Of a stretch of DNA of 64,000 nt, positions 24,081 through 33,646 are shown piece by piece. Source of the DNA: Halioglobus sp. (GTDB lineage Bacteria; Pseudomonadota; Gammaproteobacteria; Pseudomonadales; Halieaceae); assembly GCA_002699145.1 (NCBI GenBank), contig PABK01000035.1, forward strand, positions 124,001-188,000, given 5' to 3'. How positions within the stretch are numbered: the stretch's first letter is position 1; every line of letters begins with the position of its first letter. A program made the position numbers and the translations under genes. A model generated the notes under the pieces. It was not told where the DNA came from, searched no databases, and saw nothing but the letters and a program-made list of their open reading frames with translations.

Positions 24081-25270
24081 TGGACAAGTACGAGAGCCGC
24101 TCGGCGGTCACCGGCATGGGTATGTCCGAAGTGGGGCGGCGCTTGATGCGCGACCCCCTGGCGCTCACCTTCGACGCCTGCCTGGCGGCGATAGAGGACG
24201 CCGGGCTGACGCGGGAAGATATCGACGGAGTCTGTACCTACCCTGGCACTGTCGGCGGCGCGCCCGGTATCAGCGGCGCCGCCGCCTGGGACGTGATGGA
24301 TGCGCTGCGCCTGGACGTGAAGTTTTTCAACAGCGGGCTGGAGCAGGCGGGGCAGCTCGGTTCCATCGCCGCGGCGATGCTCGCCGTCTCCGCTGGACTG
24401 TGCCGTCACGTGCTGTGTTTCCGCACCGTGTGGGAGGCCACCTACACCCAGTTGCAGCGCACGGGCAAGGTGCGCTATTCCGGCGGTGGCGGTCGCATGG
24501 GCGGCGACCAGCAGTGGCGCATCCCCTACGGCGCGGCTTCCGCGGCCAACTGGATCGCCCTGTACTGCAGCCGCTACATGCACGAGTACGGGCTGACGCG
24601 TGAACAGCTGGGACAGATCGCCCTCAACGGCCGGCGTAACGCCGCGCTCACCGACTACGCCATCTATACGGAGCCGATGACGCTGGAGGACTATCTCGGC
24701 GCGCGCATCGTCTCCACACCCTTTGGCCTGTACGACTGTGACGTGCCCTGCGACGCCTCGGTCGCCTTCATTATTTCCCACATCGATACCGTCAAGGACA
24801 GTCGTCGCGGCACTGGCGTCGGCTTCGAGGCGGTGGGCACCGGCAATCACGAGCGCGTGTCCTGGGACCAGGGGGATATCCGCTACGAACCGGGCCTGCT
24901 CGGCGCGGCGCAAATGATGTGGTCGCGCACGGATCTGCGACACGAGGATATTGACATGCTGCAGTTGTACGACGGCTTCAGTTTCAACGCATTATGCTGG
25001 CTGGAACGCCTGGGTTTTTGCGCCGAGGGCGAGGCCGGCGATTTTCTCGAGGGCGGCGCGCGCATAGCGCGCGACGGGGAACTGCCGCTGAATACCAACG
25101 GCGGGCAGTTGTCGGCGGGACGTCTGCACGGCTACGGCTTCCTGCACGAGGCCTGTGTGCAATTGTTGGGCGAGGCCGGCGCGCGGCAGCTGCCAAACCA
25201 GCCGCAGACCGCCATCGCCACCTCCGGCGGCGGTGTACCGGGCAGTGCGTTCCTGCTGCGCAAGCTGTAG
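24080..25270 (+). CDS. SCP2-type thiolase/lipid-transfer protein (Ltp2-like)
   Basis: The product has 396 residues and the thiolase fold: DPLALTFDACLAAIEDAGLT at the N-terminus, RLHGYGFLHEACVQLLGEAG (thiolase His block, here HE) and ATSGGGVPGSAFLL at the C-terminus. The nucleophilic Cys of true thiolases is not evident around GLEQAGQLGSIAAAMLAVSA, as in Ltp-type retro-aldolases that work with a DUF35 partner. The coupled upstream DUF35 gene supports that reading. The substrate could be a branched acyl-CoA or sterol side chain, but this is inference. Confidence 0.8.
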   Translation: MDKYESRSAVTGMGMSEVGRRLMRDPLALTFDACLAAIEDAGLTREDIDGVCTYPGTVGGAPGISGAAAWDVMDALRLDVKFFNSGLEQAGQLGSIAAAMLAVSAGLCRHVLCFRTVWEATYTQLQRTGKVRYSGGGGRMGGDQQWRIPYGAASAANWIALYCSRYMHEYGLTREQLGQIALNGRRNAALTDYAIYTEPMTLEDYLGARIVSTPFGLYDCDVPCDASVAFIISHIDTVKDSRRGTGVGFEAVGTGNHERVSWDQGDIRYEPGLLGAAQMMWSRTDLRHEDIDMLQLYDGFSFNALCWLERLGFCAEGEAGDFLEGGARIARDGELPLNTNGGQLSAGRLHGYGFLHEACVQLLGEAGARQLPNQPQTAIATSGGGVPGSAFLLRKL

Positions 25271-25347
25271 GCGGTGGGAGACTGGTCCCGGCGGGGCGCG
25301 CCCAGAACCACGCGCCGTCCTCATCATCGGCGCTGGTGCCCGCAGCT

Positions 25348-26325
25348 TTACGCGAGAAGGCGCAGCGCCACGTAGAGCAGGTAGGCGCTGAGGAACAACA
25401 GTCCGAACACGCGGCCCATCCTGGCGTTGCGAAAAATGAACACGGGGACTATCGCCGCCGCGAAGCCCAGTGATACGAGCAGGTCCAGGATGCCGCCGCC
25501 CGGTATCGGCAGGGGGCGGATCACCGCGCTGATCGGCAGCACGGCCAGGAAGTTGAAGATATTGGAGCCGATGACATTGCCCACGCACAGGTCTGCCTCC
25601 CGGCGCAGCGCCGCGATGACGGAGCAGGCCAGTTCCGGCAGGCTGGTGCCGACGGCGACCACGAACAGGCCGATAATGACTGGCGGGACCCCCAGCGATT
25701 GCGCGAGGTTGCCGCCGTGGACGATGGTCAGGTGGCCGCCCAGCCCCAGGGCGACAATACCGCCAAGACACCAGAGCCAGTCGCGGTGCTCGGTCTCGAT
25801 AATTTCACTCGGGATGGAATCCTCCATCTCCTTCAGGTCCCCAAGCAGTGGGTCCTCCTGCTTGTTCATCAGGTCGCCGATGGTGAAATAGAGGAACACC
25901 GTGAACAGTAGCAGCAAGACCAGGCCCTCGGAGCGGGTCAGTTGCGGCGGCGTGTCCAGCAGCCAGCGGTCCAGGGTCATCACCAGCACCATCAGGGTGC
26001 CCAGCAGCAGCAGGGGCAACTCCCGCCGCACCACCTGGCCCTGGATGCTGACCGGGCGAATAAGCGCGGCCAGGCCCAGCACCAGGCCGAGGTTGGCGAT
26101 ATTGGACCCGGCCACGTTGCCGAAGGCCAGGTCGGTGGAGCCGCGCAGGGCGCCGATGACGTTCACCACCAGTTCCGGTGCGCTGGTACCGAAGGCCACC
26201 ACGGTCATGCCCACGATGAGGGGCGAGACGCCGTGGCGCGCCGCCAGGGAGGAGGCCGCGCTGACCAGGGCGGTGCCGCCGCCGAGCAGCAACACCAGTC
26301 CGGCGAGCAACAACAGCAGGCTCAT
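25348..26325 (-). CDS. Calcium/sodium antiporter (YrbG-like)
   Basis: The product is 325 residues with about ten membrane helices in two inverted repeats. Both alpha repeats are visible: FGTSAPELVVNVIGALRG with FGNVAGSNIANLGLVLGL, and VGTSLPELACSVIAALRR with VGNVIGSNIFNFLAVLPI. These Glu, Asn and Ser residues bind Na+ and Ca2+ in the CaCA superfamily. A charged loop (NKQEDPLLGDLKEMEDS) separates the halves. It would export Ca2+ in exchange for Na+, useful in seawater. Confidence 0.92.
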   Translation of the reverse strand: MSLLLLLAGLVLLLGGGTALVSAASSLAARHGVSPLIVGMTVVAFGTSAPELVVNVIGALRGSTDLAFGNVAGSNIANLGLVLGLAALIRPVSIQGQVVRRELPLLLLGTLMVLVMTLDRWLLDTPPQLTRSEGLVLLLLFTVFLYFTIGDLMNKQEDPLLGDLKEMEDSIPSEIIETEHRDWLWCLGGIVALGLGGHLTIVHGGNLAQSLGVPPVIIGLFVVAVGTSLPELACSVIAALRREADLCVGNVIGSNIFNFLAVLPISAVIRPLPIPGGGILDLLVSLGFAAAIVPVFIFRNARMGRVFGLLFLSAYLLYVALRLLA

Positions 26326-26425
26326 GGCGGCGACACCTGGAATTTATCGGCAGGTGCGGGCGAGTCGGTGACGGCTGCGCGGCGCCGCGTTTCCCGGCGG
26401 TCAATGGTTCGCGCTGTACTGCGCA

Positions 26426-27391
26426 TCACAACCAGCGAATCCTGCGAAACATCACCAGCATCGAGGTGGCGACCAGGGCCATCACACCGAGCAGGGTGAA
26501 GTAGGCGTAACGCCAGCTCAACTCGGGCATGTATTCAAAGTTCATACCGTAGAGGCCGGCGAGAAACCCGAGTGGCACGAACACCGCGGTGATGATGGTG
26601 AGCACTTTCATGGTGTTGTTCAGGCGATGCGAGCTGAGCGAAATATAGCCCTCGATCAGGTCGCCGCAGATTTCGTAGTACATGGCGCACAGGCTGTACA
26701 GGCGTTCGCAGCGGTCGTAGACGTTCCTGCGAATGTGCAGGCTGTCGTCCTCGCCGCTGCCCAGGTAGATACTGCCGCAGCGCCAGATATCCTCCGCCAG
26801 GCGCTGGTGGTAGCTGAAAATCCGCCGAAGTTTGCGTAGCCTGGCGCGGTACAGCACCAGCTCGCGCATCTCCTGCTCGGACTGCTCCATGACGATACTG
26901 TCCTCGAGTTCCCCGAGACGGTCCTCGAAGTCCAGCAGGCGCTCCAGGTAGCGGCCGCTGGCGTACTCGAGCAGCTTCAGCGCCAGGATGTTGGGTTCCG
27001 CGAGCAGGCCATCTGCCGCCTGGAGTTGCCAGAAGTGCTCGATGCTGACCGAGGGGCCGCGGTGGGCGGTGATCAGGTGGCCGTCGCCGACCCAGATGCC
27101 GAGCTGTTGCGCGTCCAGTTCAAGGGTCTCGTCCAGCGAGGCGATACCGCGAAACAGCACGAAGGAGTGCGCGTCGAAGTGCTCGGCCTTGGGCGGGTGA
27201 CGGGTGCGGAAACTGTCGCGGATCGCCAGTTCGTCACAGCCCATGTCCGTCAGCAGCTGGCGAAACTCGTCCCCCGGTTCGCCCTCCAGGTCCAGCCACA
27301 ACTTGCCGCCCAGCTGCCGCCAGCGCTGGATGAGTTCAGCACCGCCCTGCAGGCACTCGTCCTCGGCAGTTAGCAATAGCGTCCTGATCAT
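26426..27391 (-). CDS. CorA/ZntB-family divalent cation transporter
   Basis: The start at 27391 (MIRTLLLTAEDECL) is the natural one; upstream in-frame residues are not family-like. A large cytoplasmic funnel is followed by two C-terminal helices, the first ending in the pore signature YGMNFEYMPEL (GMN motif): KVLTIITAVFVPLGFLAG then YGMN. The shape fits CorA/ZntB channels moving Mg2+ or Zn2+. ZntB usually has GVN or GMN; the exact ion is open. It is divergent from the mscS gene, sharing the 85-bp region 27392-27476. Confidence 0.87.
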   Translation of the reverse strand: MIRTLLLTAEDECLQGGAELIQRWRQLGGKLWLDLEGEPGDEFRQLLTDMGCDELAIRDSFRTRHPPKAEHFDAHSFVLFRGIASLDETLELDAQQLGIWVGDGHLITAHRGPSVSIEHFWQLQAADGLLAEPNILALKLLEYASGRYLERLLDFEDRLGELEDSIVMEQSEQEMRELVLYRARLRKLRRIFSYHQRLAEDIWRCGSIYLGSGEDDSLHIRRNVYDRCERLYSLCAMYYEICGDLIEGYISLSSHRLNNTMKVLTIITAVFVPLGFLAGLYGMNFEYMPELSWRYAYFTLLGVMALVATSMLVMFRRIRWL

Positions 27392-27476
27392 GCTAAATAG
27401 TCCCGTGATTATCGGTGGCGGATTGTCTACGCAATAATCAGTATAGCGCGCGGCGCTGGAGAACGGGCCACAGTCC

Positions 27477-28349
27477 ATGGAGCAAGTCCTACAAATTTTA
27501 CGCACACCGGTCATCGTTTTCGGGGAGACCAGCCTGAGCCTGTTGCAGATACTCTCGGTGCTGGCGCTGATTGCGCTGGGCGGCCTGTTCGTGCTGTGGA
27601 GCGGTCGGCTGCTGCGCGGGCGCCTGGTCCGCGGCAGTATGAATCGGGACCTCGTCCACCTTCTGTCCAGGGCCTACATCATCTTTGGCTTCCTGGTACT
27701 CCTGTTCATGACCCTGGAGTACCTCAACGTGCCGCTGGGTGCGTTCGCTTTCGTTTCGGGCGCGGTGGCCATCGGTGTCGGTTTTGGCGCGCAGAACATC
27801 ATCAACAATTTCATCAGCGGCTGGATACTGATGTGGGAGCGACCGATCAAGATCGGCGATTTCCTGGAGCTGGGCGAGATTCGCGGCACCGTGGAGTCCA
27901 TCGATACGCGCTCCACGCGCATTCGCCGGGTGGACGGCGTGCACCTGCTGGTGCCCAACAGCTACCTGTTGGAGAATACCGTGACCAACTGGACGCTGGT
28001 GGATCGCCTGGTGCGCACCTCGGTCAGTGTCGGTGTCGCCTACGGCTCGGACGTGGCCAGGGTGCGCGAGCTGCTCAACGAGGTCGCCAGTGAGCATCCG
28101 GATGTGCTGGACGATCCGGCGCACAATGTGTTGTTCGAGGATTTTGGCGACAATTCGCTGCTCTTCACCCTGGATGTGTGGGTCTACACCGGCGCCGAGC
28201 GCGGGCTGCGTGCGATTCGCAGCGACCTGCGTTTTCGCATCGACGCACTGTTTCGCGACCACGAGGTGGTGATCGCCTTCCCGCAGCGCGATGTACACCT
28301 GGACGGCCAGCTGGTGCTGCGGCAGCCGGCGGATGGGGGAGAGGCCTGA
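27477..28349 (+). CDS. Small-conductance mechanosensitive channel (MscS family)
   Basis: The 290-residue product has three membrane helices, the third being the pore-lining AFAFVSGAVAIGVGFGAQNI, continued INNFISGWIL, as in MscS TM3. The beta domain (GDFLELGEIRGTVESIDTRS, VDGVHLLVPNSYLLEN) and the C-terminal alpha/beta domain follow. It would release solutes on osmotic downshock. Its stop overlaps the start of rimB by one base (TGATG), so it heads the rim operon, an association not required by known RimK function. Confidence 0.9.
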   Translation: MEQVLQILRTPVIVFGETSLSLLQILSVLALIALGGLFVLWSGRLLRGRLVRGSMNRDLVHLLSRAYIIFGFLVLLFMTLEYLNVPLGAFAFVSGAVAIGVGFGAQNIINNFISGWILMWERPIKIGDFLELGEIRGTVESIDTRSTRIRRVDGVHLLVPNSYLLENTVTNWTLVDRLVRTSVSVGVAYGSDVARVRELLNEVASEHPDVLDDPAHNVLFEDFGDNSLLFTLDVWVYTGAERGLRAIRSDLRFRIDALFRDHEVVIAFPQRDVHLDGQLVLRQPADGGEA

Positions 28350-28810
28350 TGTCCACGGCGCGCAAGGTGCTGGGCTGGCGCGAGTGGGTAAGCCTGCCCG
28401 ACCTGGGTATCGAGCGCATCAAGGCCAAGGTGGATACCGGCGCCAGGACCACCGCGCTGCACGCCTTCAAAGTGCAACCCTTCGAGCGCGATGGCAGCTC
28501 CTGGGTAAAGTTTGCCATGCACCCGTTGCAGCAGGATACAGATCATGTAGTGTGGTGCGAGGCGCCGGTGCTGGACCGGCGCGTGGTTCGCGACTCCGGT
28601 GGACACGAGGAGTTGCGTTACGTCATCGAAACAACCGTGCGCGTCGGCGGCGAGGACATCAGGGCGGAAGCGACCCTTACCGACCGTGACAGCATGCGTT
28701 TTCGCATGTTGCTGGGGCGCACCGCGTTGCGCAAACGCTTCCTTGTCGATTCCGGGCGTTCCTACCTGGGAACGCGGCCCGCGCGCACGCAGGAGGAAAA
28801 CCGCAAGTGA
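28349..28810 (+). CDS. RimB-like aspartic protease-fold protein (ATP-dependent zinc protease family)
   Basis: The start at 28349 overlaps the mscS stop. The 153-residue product contains [15 protein letters not shown], the retropepsin-like DTGA motif of the DUF785/RimB family, and [20 protein letters not shown], the conserved second half. In Pseudomonas RimB proteolyses the poly-glutamate tail made by RimK on ribosomal protein S6. It overlaps rimK by four bases, and the gene order rimB-rimK supports the name. Confidence 0.85.
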   Translation: MSTARKVLGWREWVSLPDLGIERIKAKVDTGARTTALHAFKVQPFERDGSSWVKFAMHPLQQDTDHVVWCEAPVLDRRVVRDSGGHEELRYVIETTVRVGGEDIRAEATLTDRDSMRFRMLLGRTALRKRFLVDSGRSYLGTRPARTQEENRK

Positions 28811-29718
28811 AATTGAAGATCGGCATCCTGTCGCGCAACAAGAACCTCTACAGCACCCGGCGACTCGCGGAGGCGGCGGAGAGTCGCGGCCACGATGTCC
28901 GGGTGATCGATACGCTCAAGTGCTATATGGATATCAACTCCTCGGAGCCCAGTATTCATTACCGCGGCGACAAGCTGGAGGGCTACGACGCGGTCATTCC
29001 GCGCATCGGCGCCTCGATCACCGAGTACGGCACCGCGGTTATCCGGCAATTCGAGATGATGGGCGTGTACAGCCTGGTGGAGTCCATTCCCCTGGGCCGC
29101 TCCAGGGACAAGCTGCGCGCGTTGCAGTTGCTGTCGCGCAAGGGTCTGGGCATGCCGGTGACCGGTTTCGCCCACGCGGTGCAAAATGGCCGCGAGTTGA
29201 TCAAGCTGGTAGGCGGGGCGCCGGTGGTGCTCAAGCTGTTGTCGGGCACCCAGGGGCGCGGCGTGGTGCTGGCGGAAACCTACAAGGCCGCCGAATCGGT
29301 GATCGACGCGTTCACCGAACTGGGCGCCGACTTCCTGGTGCAGGAGTTCATCAAGGAGGCCGGCGGCAGTGACGTACGCGCCTTCGTTATCGGCCGCAAG
29401 GTGGTCGCCGCCATGGAGCGCAGCGCCGCCGAGGGCGAGTTCAGGTCCAACCTGCACCGCGGCGGCAAGGCGGTGGTGACCAAGCTGACCCCCGAGGAAC
29501 GGGCTACCGCGGTCAAGGCGTCACAGACCATGGGCCTGCATGTGGCCGGTGTCGACCTGCTGCGCTCGGCGCGGGGGCCACTGGTCATGGAGGTGAACTC
29601 CTCGCCGGGGCTGCGCGGGATCGAGGAGACCAGCGGCAAGGACATCGCCGGCAAGATCATAGAGTATGTCGAGCAGAACGGCAGGCCGACCCGCGGTAGC
29701 CGGCGCACCAGAGGCTGA
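28807..29718 (+). CDS. rimK: Ribosomal protein S6 L-glutamate ligase
   Basis: The product (303 residues) is an ATP-grasp enzyme. [20 protein letters not shown] opens the N-terminal domain. [20 protein letters not shown] is the ATP-binding loop, [20 protein letters not shown] the central strand, and [18 protein letters not shown] the Mg-binding block with Glu and Asn. It adds glutamates to the C-terminus of S6, tuning translation. GTG start; four-base overlap with rimB. Family calls do not distinguish RimK from MptN-like paralogues, but the rimB linkage does. Confidence 0.93.
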   Translation: MKLKIGILSRNKNLYSTRRLAEAAESRGHDVRVIDTLKCYMDINSSEPSIHYRGDKLEGYDAVIPRIGASITEYGTAVIRQFEMMGVYSLVESIPLGRSRDKLRALQLLSRKGLGMPVTGFAHAVQNGRELIKLVGGAPVVLKLLSGTQGRGVVLAETYKAAESVIDAFTELGADFLVQEFIKEAGGSDVRAFVIGRKVVAAMERSAAEGEFRSNLHRGGKAVVTKLTPEERATAVKASQTMGLHVAGVDLLRSARGPLVMEVNSSPGLRGIEETSGKDIAGKIIEYVEQNGRPTRGSRRTRG

Positions 29719-29723
29719 AAGCG

Positions 29724-30785
29724 GTGGCTGAAAACCAGGAACTGGTGATTGGCGGGGTCGCCGTTGCGCCCGGCGAACGGCGCACCATCGATATCGCTGT
29801 CGCGCCAATGTATACCCACGATACCCTGTCGATTCCGGTCCAGGTCGTACGCGGCAAGCGACCGGGCCCGGTACTGTTCGCCTGCGCGGCGCTGCACGGC
29901 GACGAGATTAACGGTGTGGAGATCATTCGCCGGCTGCTGCAGCATCGGTCCTTGCAACGCCTGCGCGGTACGCTACTGGCCATTCCTATCGTCAACGTCT
30001 ACGGATTTCTCAACCACTCGCGCTATCTCCCCGATGGGCGGGACATCAACCGTTCCTTTCCCGGATCGCCCAAGGGCTCGCTGACCGGGCGTGTGGCGCA
30101 CACCTTCATCAGCGAAATTGTCAGCAAATCCACCCACGGTATCGACCTGCACACCGGGGCGCGCCACCGCAGCAACTTCCCGCAGATTCGCGCTGACCTG
30201 GACAACGCGGAGGCGCTGGCCATGACGCGGGCATTTGGCACCCCGCTGGCCATCGACGCGCGTATTCGCGACGGATCCCTGCGCGACTGCGCCGGGCAGA
30301 TGGGCATCCCGGTCATTCTTTACGAGGCTGGCGAGGCGCTGCGCTTCGAGGAGATGAATATTCGCGCCGGTGTGAAAGGTATCCTCAACGTGATGCGCGC
30401 CATCGGTATGCTGGCGCCGCGGCGCGGAGGGCGTGAGCCCCCTGCGCCGATTATTAGCGGGCATACCAGCTGGGTGCGCTCGCCGTCCAGCGGGGTGGTG
30501 CGCACCCTGGTGCCACTGGGTGCGAAAGTCGCCCAGGGTGAGGTTCTCGCGGTGCTGGCCGACCCCCTGGGTGATGGTGAAACGGAAATTCTCGCGGATT
30601 GCGACGGCGTGGTCATAGGCCGGACCAACCTGCCGCTGATGTACGAGGGTGATGCCATGTTTCACATTGCCCAGTACGGGCACAGGGTGGAGAAGGTGGA
30701 GGTGCAGGTGGAGAAATTCCAGGAAGAGTTCGAGATCAGCGTCAGCGGGGAGGTCGACAGCGCCCGGGACCTGCCGATTCGGTAG
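29724..30785 (+). CDS. Succinylglutamate desuccinylase/aspartoacylase family protein
   Basis: The 353-residue product has the zinc carboxypeptidase-like core: ALHGDEINGVEIIRRLL (zinc HxxE), GRDINRSFPGSPKG (substrate Arg) and GIDLHTGARHRSNFPQ (third zinc ligand). A C-terminal barrel from TSWVRSPSSGVVRTLVPLGA on resembles a lipoyl/biotinyl-like domain. It follows rimK by six bases. In many proteobacteria this gene accompanies rimB-rimK, suggesting that it trims or recycles glutamate-containing conjugates, though this has not been shown. Confidence 0.85.
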   Translation: MAENQELVIGGVAVAPGERRTIDIAVAPMYTHDTLSIPVQVVRGKRPGPVLFACAALHGDEINGVEIIRRLLQHRSLQRLRGTLLAIPIVNVYGFLNHSRYLPDGRDINRSFPGSPKGSLTGRVAHTFISEIVSKSTHGIDLHTGARHRSNFPQIRADLDNAEALAMTRAFGTPLAIDARIRDGSLRDCAGQMGIPVILYEAGEALRFEEMNIRAGVKGILNVMRAIGMLAPRRGGREPPAPIISGHTSWVRSPSSGVVRTLVPLGAKVAQGEVLAVLADPLGDGETEILADCDGVVIGRTNLPLMYEGDAMFHIAQYGHRVEKVEVQVEKFQEEFEISVSGEVDSARDLPIR

Positions 30786-30838
30786 CGCCGGCTGCGATTA
30801 CCTGTCTTGCCCGTCCCTGTTGCAGGGCCGGCAGCCCA

Positions 30839-31147
30839 TCAGCGCCACGCGCAGCCTACCCGGGCGATGGCCATGATGGCTGGCAGGCGGGAGCTGACGG
30901 TGTTGTCCTTGAAGCGGAAGTTGAAACGACTGTCATCGCGCTGGATACGCCGGTAGCTGTCAGCCCGCGCAAACTGCGGCTGCAAGCTGAGCTTCTTCCT
31001 GCGCATGGAGGAGGGGGGCTTGTAGGCCAGTTCGCTGCCGCCCAGTTGCACCCCGCACTGCAGGGTGGCGCGGTTCTCCCGCGCCGTCGCCGGGGCGATG
31101 CAAGCGCAGAGCAGGGCAGCGATGGCGATGTGGGTCACAGTGGTCAC
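30839..31147 (-). CDS. Small secreted protein of unknown function
   Basis: A GTG at 31147 follows the strong ribosome site GGAGGGG. The 102-residue product has a signal peptide (VTTVTHIAIAALLCACIAPATA) and a basic mature part with two Cys (LQCGVQLG and the C-terminal GCAWR) that could form a disulphide. YRRIQRDDSRFNFRFKDNTV suggests beta strands. It is convergent to the rim operon. I recognise no family. Confidence 0.6.
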   Translation of the reverse strand: MTTVTHIAIAALLCACIAPATARENRATLQCGVQLGGSELAYKPPSSMRRKKLSLQPQFARADSYRRIQRDDSRFNFRFKDNTVSSRLPAIMAIARVGCAWR

Positions 31148-31416
31148 GTTTTCCCCTCCGTGGCGTCGCGCCGGATGCACCCCCCGGAGGGGGTGCTGGA
31201 GGCTCCGGCGCGCCACCAGGGTTTATTTAAGGCCAGGCGGGCAAGAAATACGAATACAGAATGTAATAACTATTAACATATTCTTTCTGGTTATTTCATG
31301 ACCAGCCCCGGGGTTATATCCCCTGCAACAGGCGGGGTAACGATGCTATGCGACGCGAAAACCAGTGAGGTCCGCGGGCGGTGGCGCGGGGCAGCATCCA
31401 GCAGGAGTAGCGGAGC

Positions 31417-32745
31417 ATGAACCTGAGGAACGATTACTGCGGGCCCTTCGACCCGCAATTGATGTTGGCGGACTTTTCCCGCGACTTTCTCTCGCGGCTG
31501 GCGCACGAATTCAACCTCATCGGCCACCTGTACGACCGGGTGGGGCAGCCCCTGGTCGCCCTGGAGTACGGCGCCGACGGCTTTACGCGTTCGGGTATCG
31601 AGGAGTGGCAGGGCGCCAGCCCGGTGTACTCGCCGCGTATGCAACAGGCGCTGAACTTCACCGGCGACACCGTGGAGACGGTGTTCAAAAACATCCAGCT
31701 GGAGGTGGGGGCGCCGCAACAGTTCATGGATTTCCAGTTCCGCCTGGATGAGCCGGACTACGGTGAGTTCTGGCTGGCGCACTGCGGCGCGCTGATGGAC
31801 CTGGAACGCAACGGCAACGACACCGATCTGATCAAGCGCATGTGTCATGACATTGAGGATCCGACCTTCGACGCCACCGCCGCGGCGACCCACCCGCGCA
31901 TCGTAATGCGTCCGCTGCACCGACCTCCGCGCAACGATTCGGCCATCGGCAACGGGGCCCAGCGCTATCCGCACTGCCGCTGGAAGGTGTTCAAGGGCGA
32001 GGACAACAGCACTTTCGAGCACACGCCGGTGATGTACGAGCTGCAGCGCAGCCTGCTCGCTCAGGTACCGCTGGTGACTCAGGAGGCGATCGTCGAAGCG
32101 GGCGGCCTGGAGGACTACTCCGGCCCCTTCGACCCGCAGCTGCAGTTCGAGGATTTTTCCCAGCGCGCCCTGCAGCTGATCATCCAGGAAAACGCCGTTC
32201 AGGCCCTGTTGCTGGCGCACAGCTTTACGCGCAGCCAGACCATCCATTACGGCGACGCGGTGGGGCGGCGCTTGTCGGAACGCTCCTGGGTGGGACACGC
32301 CCGTGTCGCGGTCGAGCGCTTGCGCAGAATTCCCGGCCTGCAGGGCGATGATATCAACACCATGGCCAAGCTGTTCCAGCTGCACCCGCACTTCTACCCG
32401 CGTAGCTACGTGGACCTGCGTGTGGAGATCACCGGGCCCGCGAGTCTGCGTATCGGCATCGGCGATTGCCCGGCCCTGCACGAGGACATTGCGCACAACT
32501 GGTTCAGCCAGTTGTGCGCCGAGCCGCACCCCGCGCTGGAATCCCTGGCCGCCCACGTCAATCCCCGGGCGCGCTGCCACCGCGTCGATGACCCGGGGGA
32601 AGCGCGCCTGGCATGGGAGATCCGTGTCGACGAGCGCAACGAGCCGCTGCGCGAACCCCTCGAGATGCAACTCGCCCGCACCAGCGGCGGCATCGAGTTC
32701 GAATTCGAACGGCGCCGATTGCCTGGCCTGATCGCACGTGGCTAA
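31417..32745 (+). CDS. Unknown protein made of two copies of one domain
   Basis: The 442-residue product is an internal duplication: NDYCGPFDPQLMLADFS at residues 5-21 recurs as EDYSGPFDPQLQFEDFS at about 232-248, an offset of 227. Further matching positions are QLEVGAPQQFMDFQFRLD against QLHPHFYPRSYVDLRVEI, and AHCGAL against GDCPAL. Cys residues at these two sites (CGAL/CPAL, MCHD/LCAE) are kept. No signal peptide or membrane segment is seen. It precedes the sugar epimerase by 34 bp on the same strand. No family recognised. Confidence 0.65.
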   Translation: MNLRNDYCGPFDPQLMLADFSRDFLSRLAHEFNLIGHLYDRVGQPLVALEYGADGFTRSGIEEWQGASPVYSPRMQQALNFTGDTVETVFKNIQLEVGAPQQFMDFQFRLDEPDYGEFWLAHCGALMDLERNGNDTDLIKRMCHDIEDPTFDATAAATHPRIVMRPLHRPPRNDSAIGNGAQRYPHCRWKVFKGEDNSTFEHTPVMYELQRSLLAQVPLVTQEAIVEAGGLEDYSGPFDPQLQFEDFSQRALQLIIQENAVQALLLAHSFTRSQTIHYGDAVGRRLSERSWVGHARVAVERLRRIPGLQGDDINTMAKLFQLHPHFYPRSYVDLRVEITGPASLRIGIGDCPALHEDIAHNWFSQLCAEPHPALESLAAHVNPRARCHRVDDPGEARLAWEIRVDERNEPLREPLEMQLARTSGGIEFEFERRRLPGLIARG

Positions 32746-32779
32746 ATAGCGCACAACTGTCAAGCAGGCGAGTGTCAAC

Positions 32780-33634
32780 ATGGGAACAATCGGTGTCGGT
32801 GTCAATGCCTGGGTATGGACGTCGCCGTTCGACGCGAATGCCGTGCAACTGGTGAACAAGGCCGCGGGTATGGGCTTCGACGCCTTTACCATGCCCGTGG
32901 AGCAGCCGGGGCTGATCGATATCGACGGTATGCGCGCGGTGCTCGCCGAGCACCCGTTGCGCCTGTACGTGTCCGGCGCCTTCGGCCCGGAGCGGGATCT
33001 GACGCACCAGGATGAACGGGTGCGCCGCAACTGCCTGGATTACATCGGCGAGGTCCTGGCGATCTGCGAGAAGCTGGGCGTCACGGTGCTGGCCGGTCCC
33101 GCCTATTCCGCCACCGGCAAGCGGCGCCAGCTCGCGCCGCAACAGCGCCAGCGCGAATGGGACCTGGCGGTGTCCGGCCTGACGCAGGCGGGAAAAATGG
33201 CCGCGGACCACGGGGTGACGCTGGCGCTGGAGCCGCTGAACCGTTTCGAAACCGACCTGGTCAACACCGCGCAACAGGTCAAGGCCATGGTCGGCGAAAT
33301 CGGCCTGTCTTCCGTGGGCATTCACCTGGACACCTTTCACATGCATATCGAGGAGAAGGATGTCTACGCGGCGGTGATGCTGGCCGGCGACGACCTGGTG
33401 TACGTCGACGCCAGTGAAAGCGATCGCGGTACTCCGGGTGCGGGACAGGTGCACTGGGAAGCGCTGGCGCGCGGTCTGCGCGACATCGGCTACTCGGGCG
33501 ACTGTATTATCGAGTCGTTCACACCCGCTTGCGAGGAAATCGCCGATGCTGCCGCTATCTGGCGCCCACTGGCTTCCAGCCAGGACGCGCTGGCGCAGGA
33601 CGGGTGCCGTTTTCTACAGGACCTGTTGCGTTAG
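32780..33634 (+). CDS. Sugar phosphate isomerase/epimerase family protein (ketose 3-epimerase-like)
   Basis: The 284-residue TIM barrel has the metal-binding acidic and His residues of the D-tagatose/D-psicose 3-epimerase family: TLALEPLNRFETD (Glu), VGIHLDTFHMHIEEKD (Asp, His), ASESDRGTPGAGQVHW (His site) and CIIESFTP (Glu). VGVNAWVWTSPF is a typical start. It lies convergent, 12 bp from the rhamnose isomerase gene, so it may epimerise a ketose linked to that pathway or a different deoxysugar. Confidence 0.82.
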   Translation: MGTIGVGVNAWVWTSPFDANAVQLVNKAAGMGFDAFTMPVEQPGLIDIDGMRAVLAEHPLRLYVSGAFGPERDLTHQDERVRRNCLDYIGEVLAICEKLGVTVLAGPAYSATGKRRQLAPQQRQREWDLAVSGLTQAGKMAADHGVTLALEPLNRFETDLVNTAQQVKAMVGEIGLSSVGIHLDTFHMHIEEKDVYAAVMLAGDDLVYVDASESDRGTPGAGQVHWEALARGLRDIGYSGDCIIESFTPACEEIADAAAIWRPLASSQDALAQDGCRFLQDLLR

Positions 33635-33646
33635 TCGCGGCGGCAA

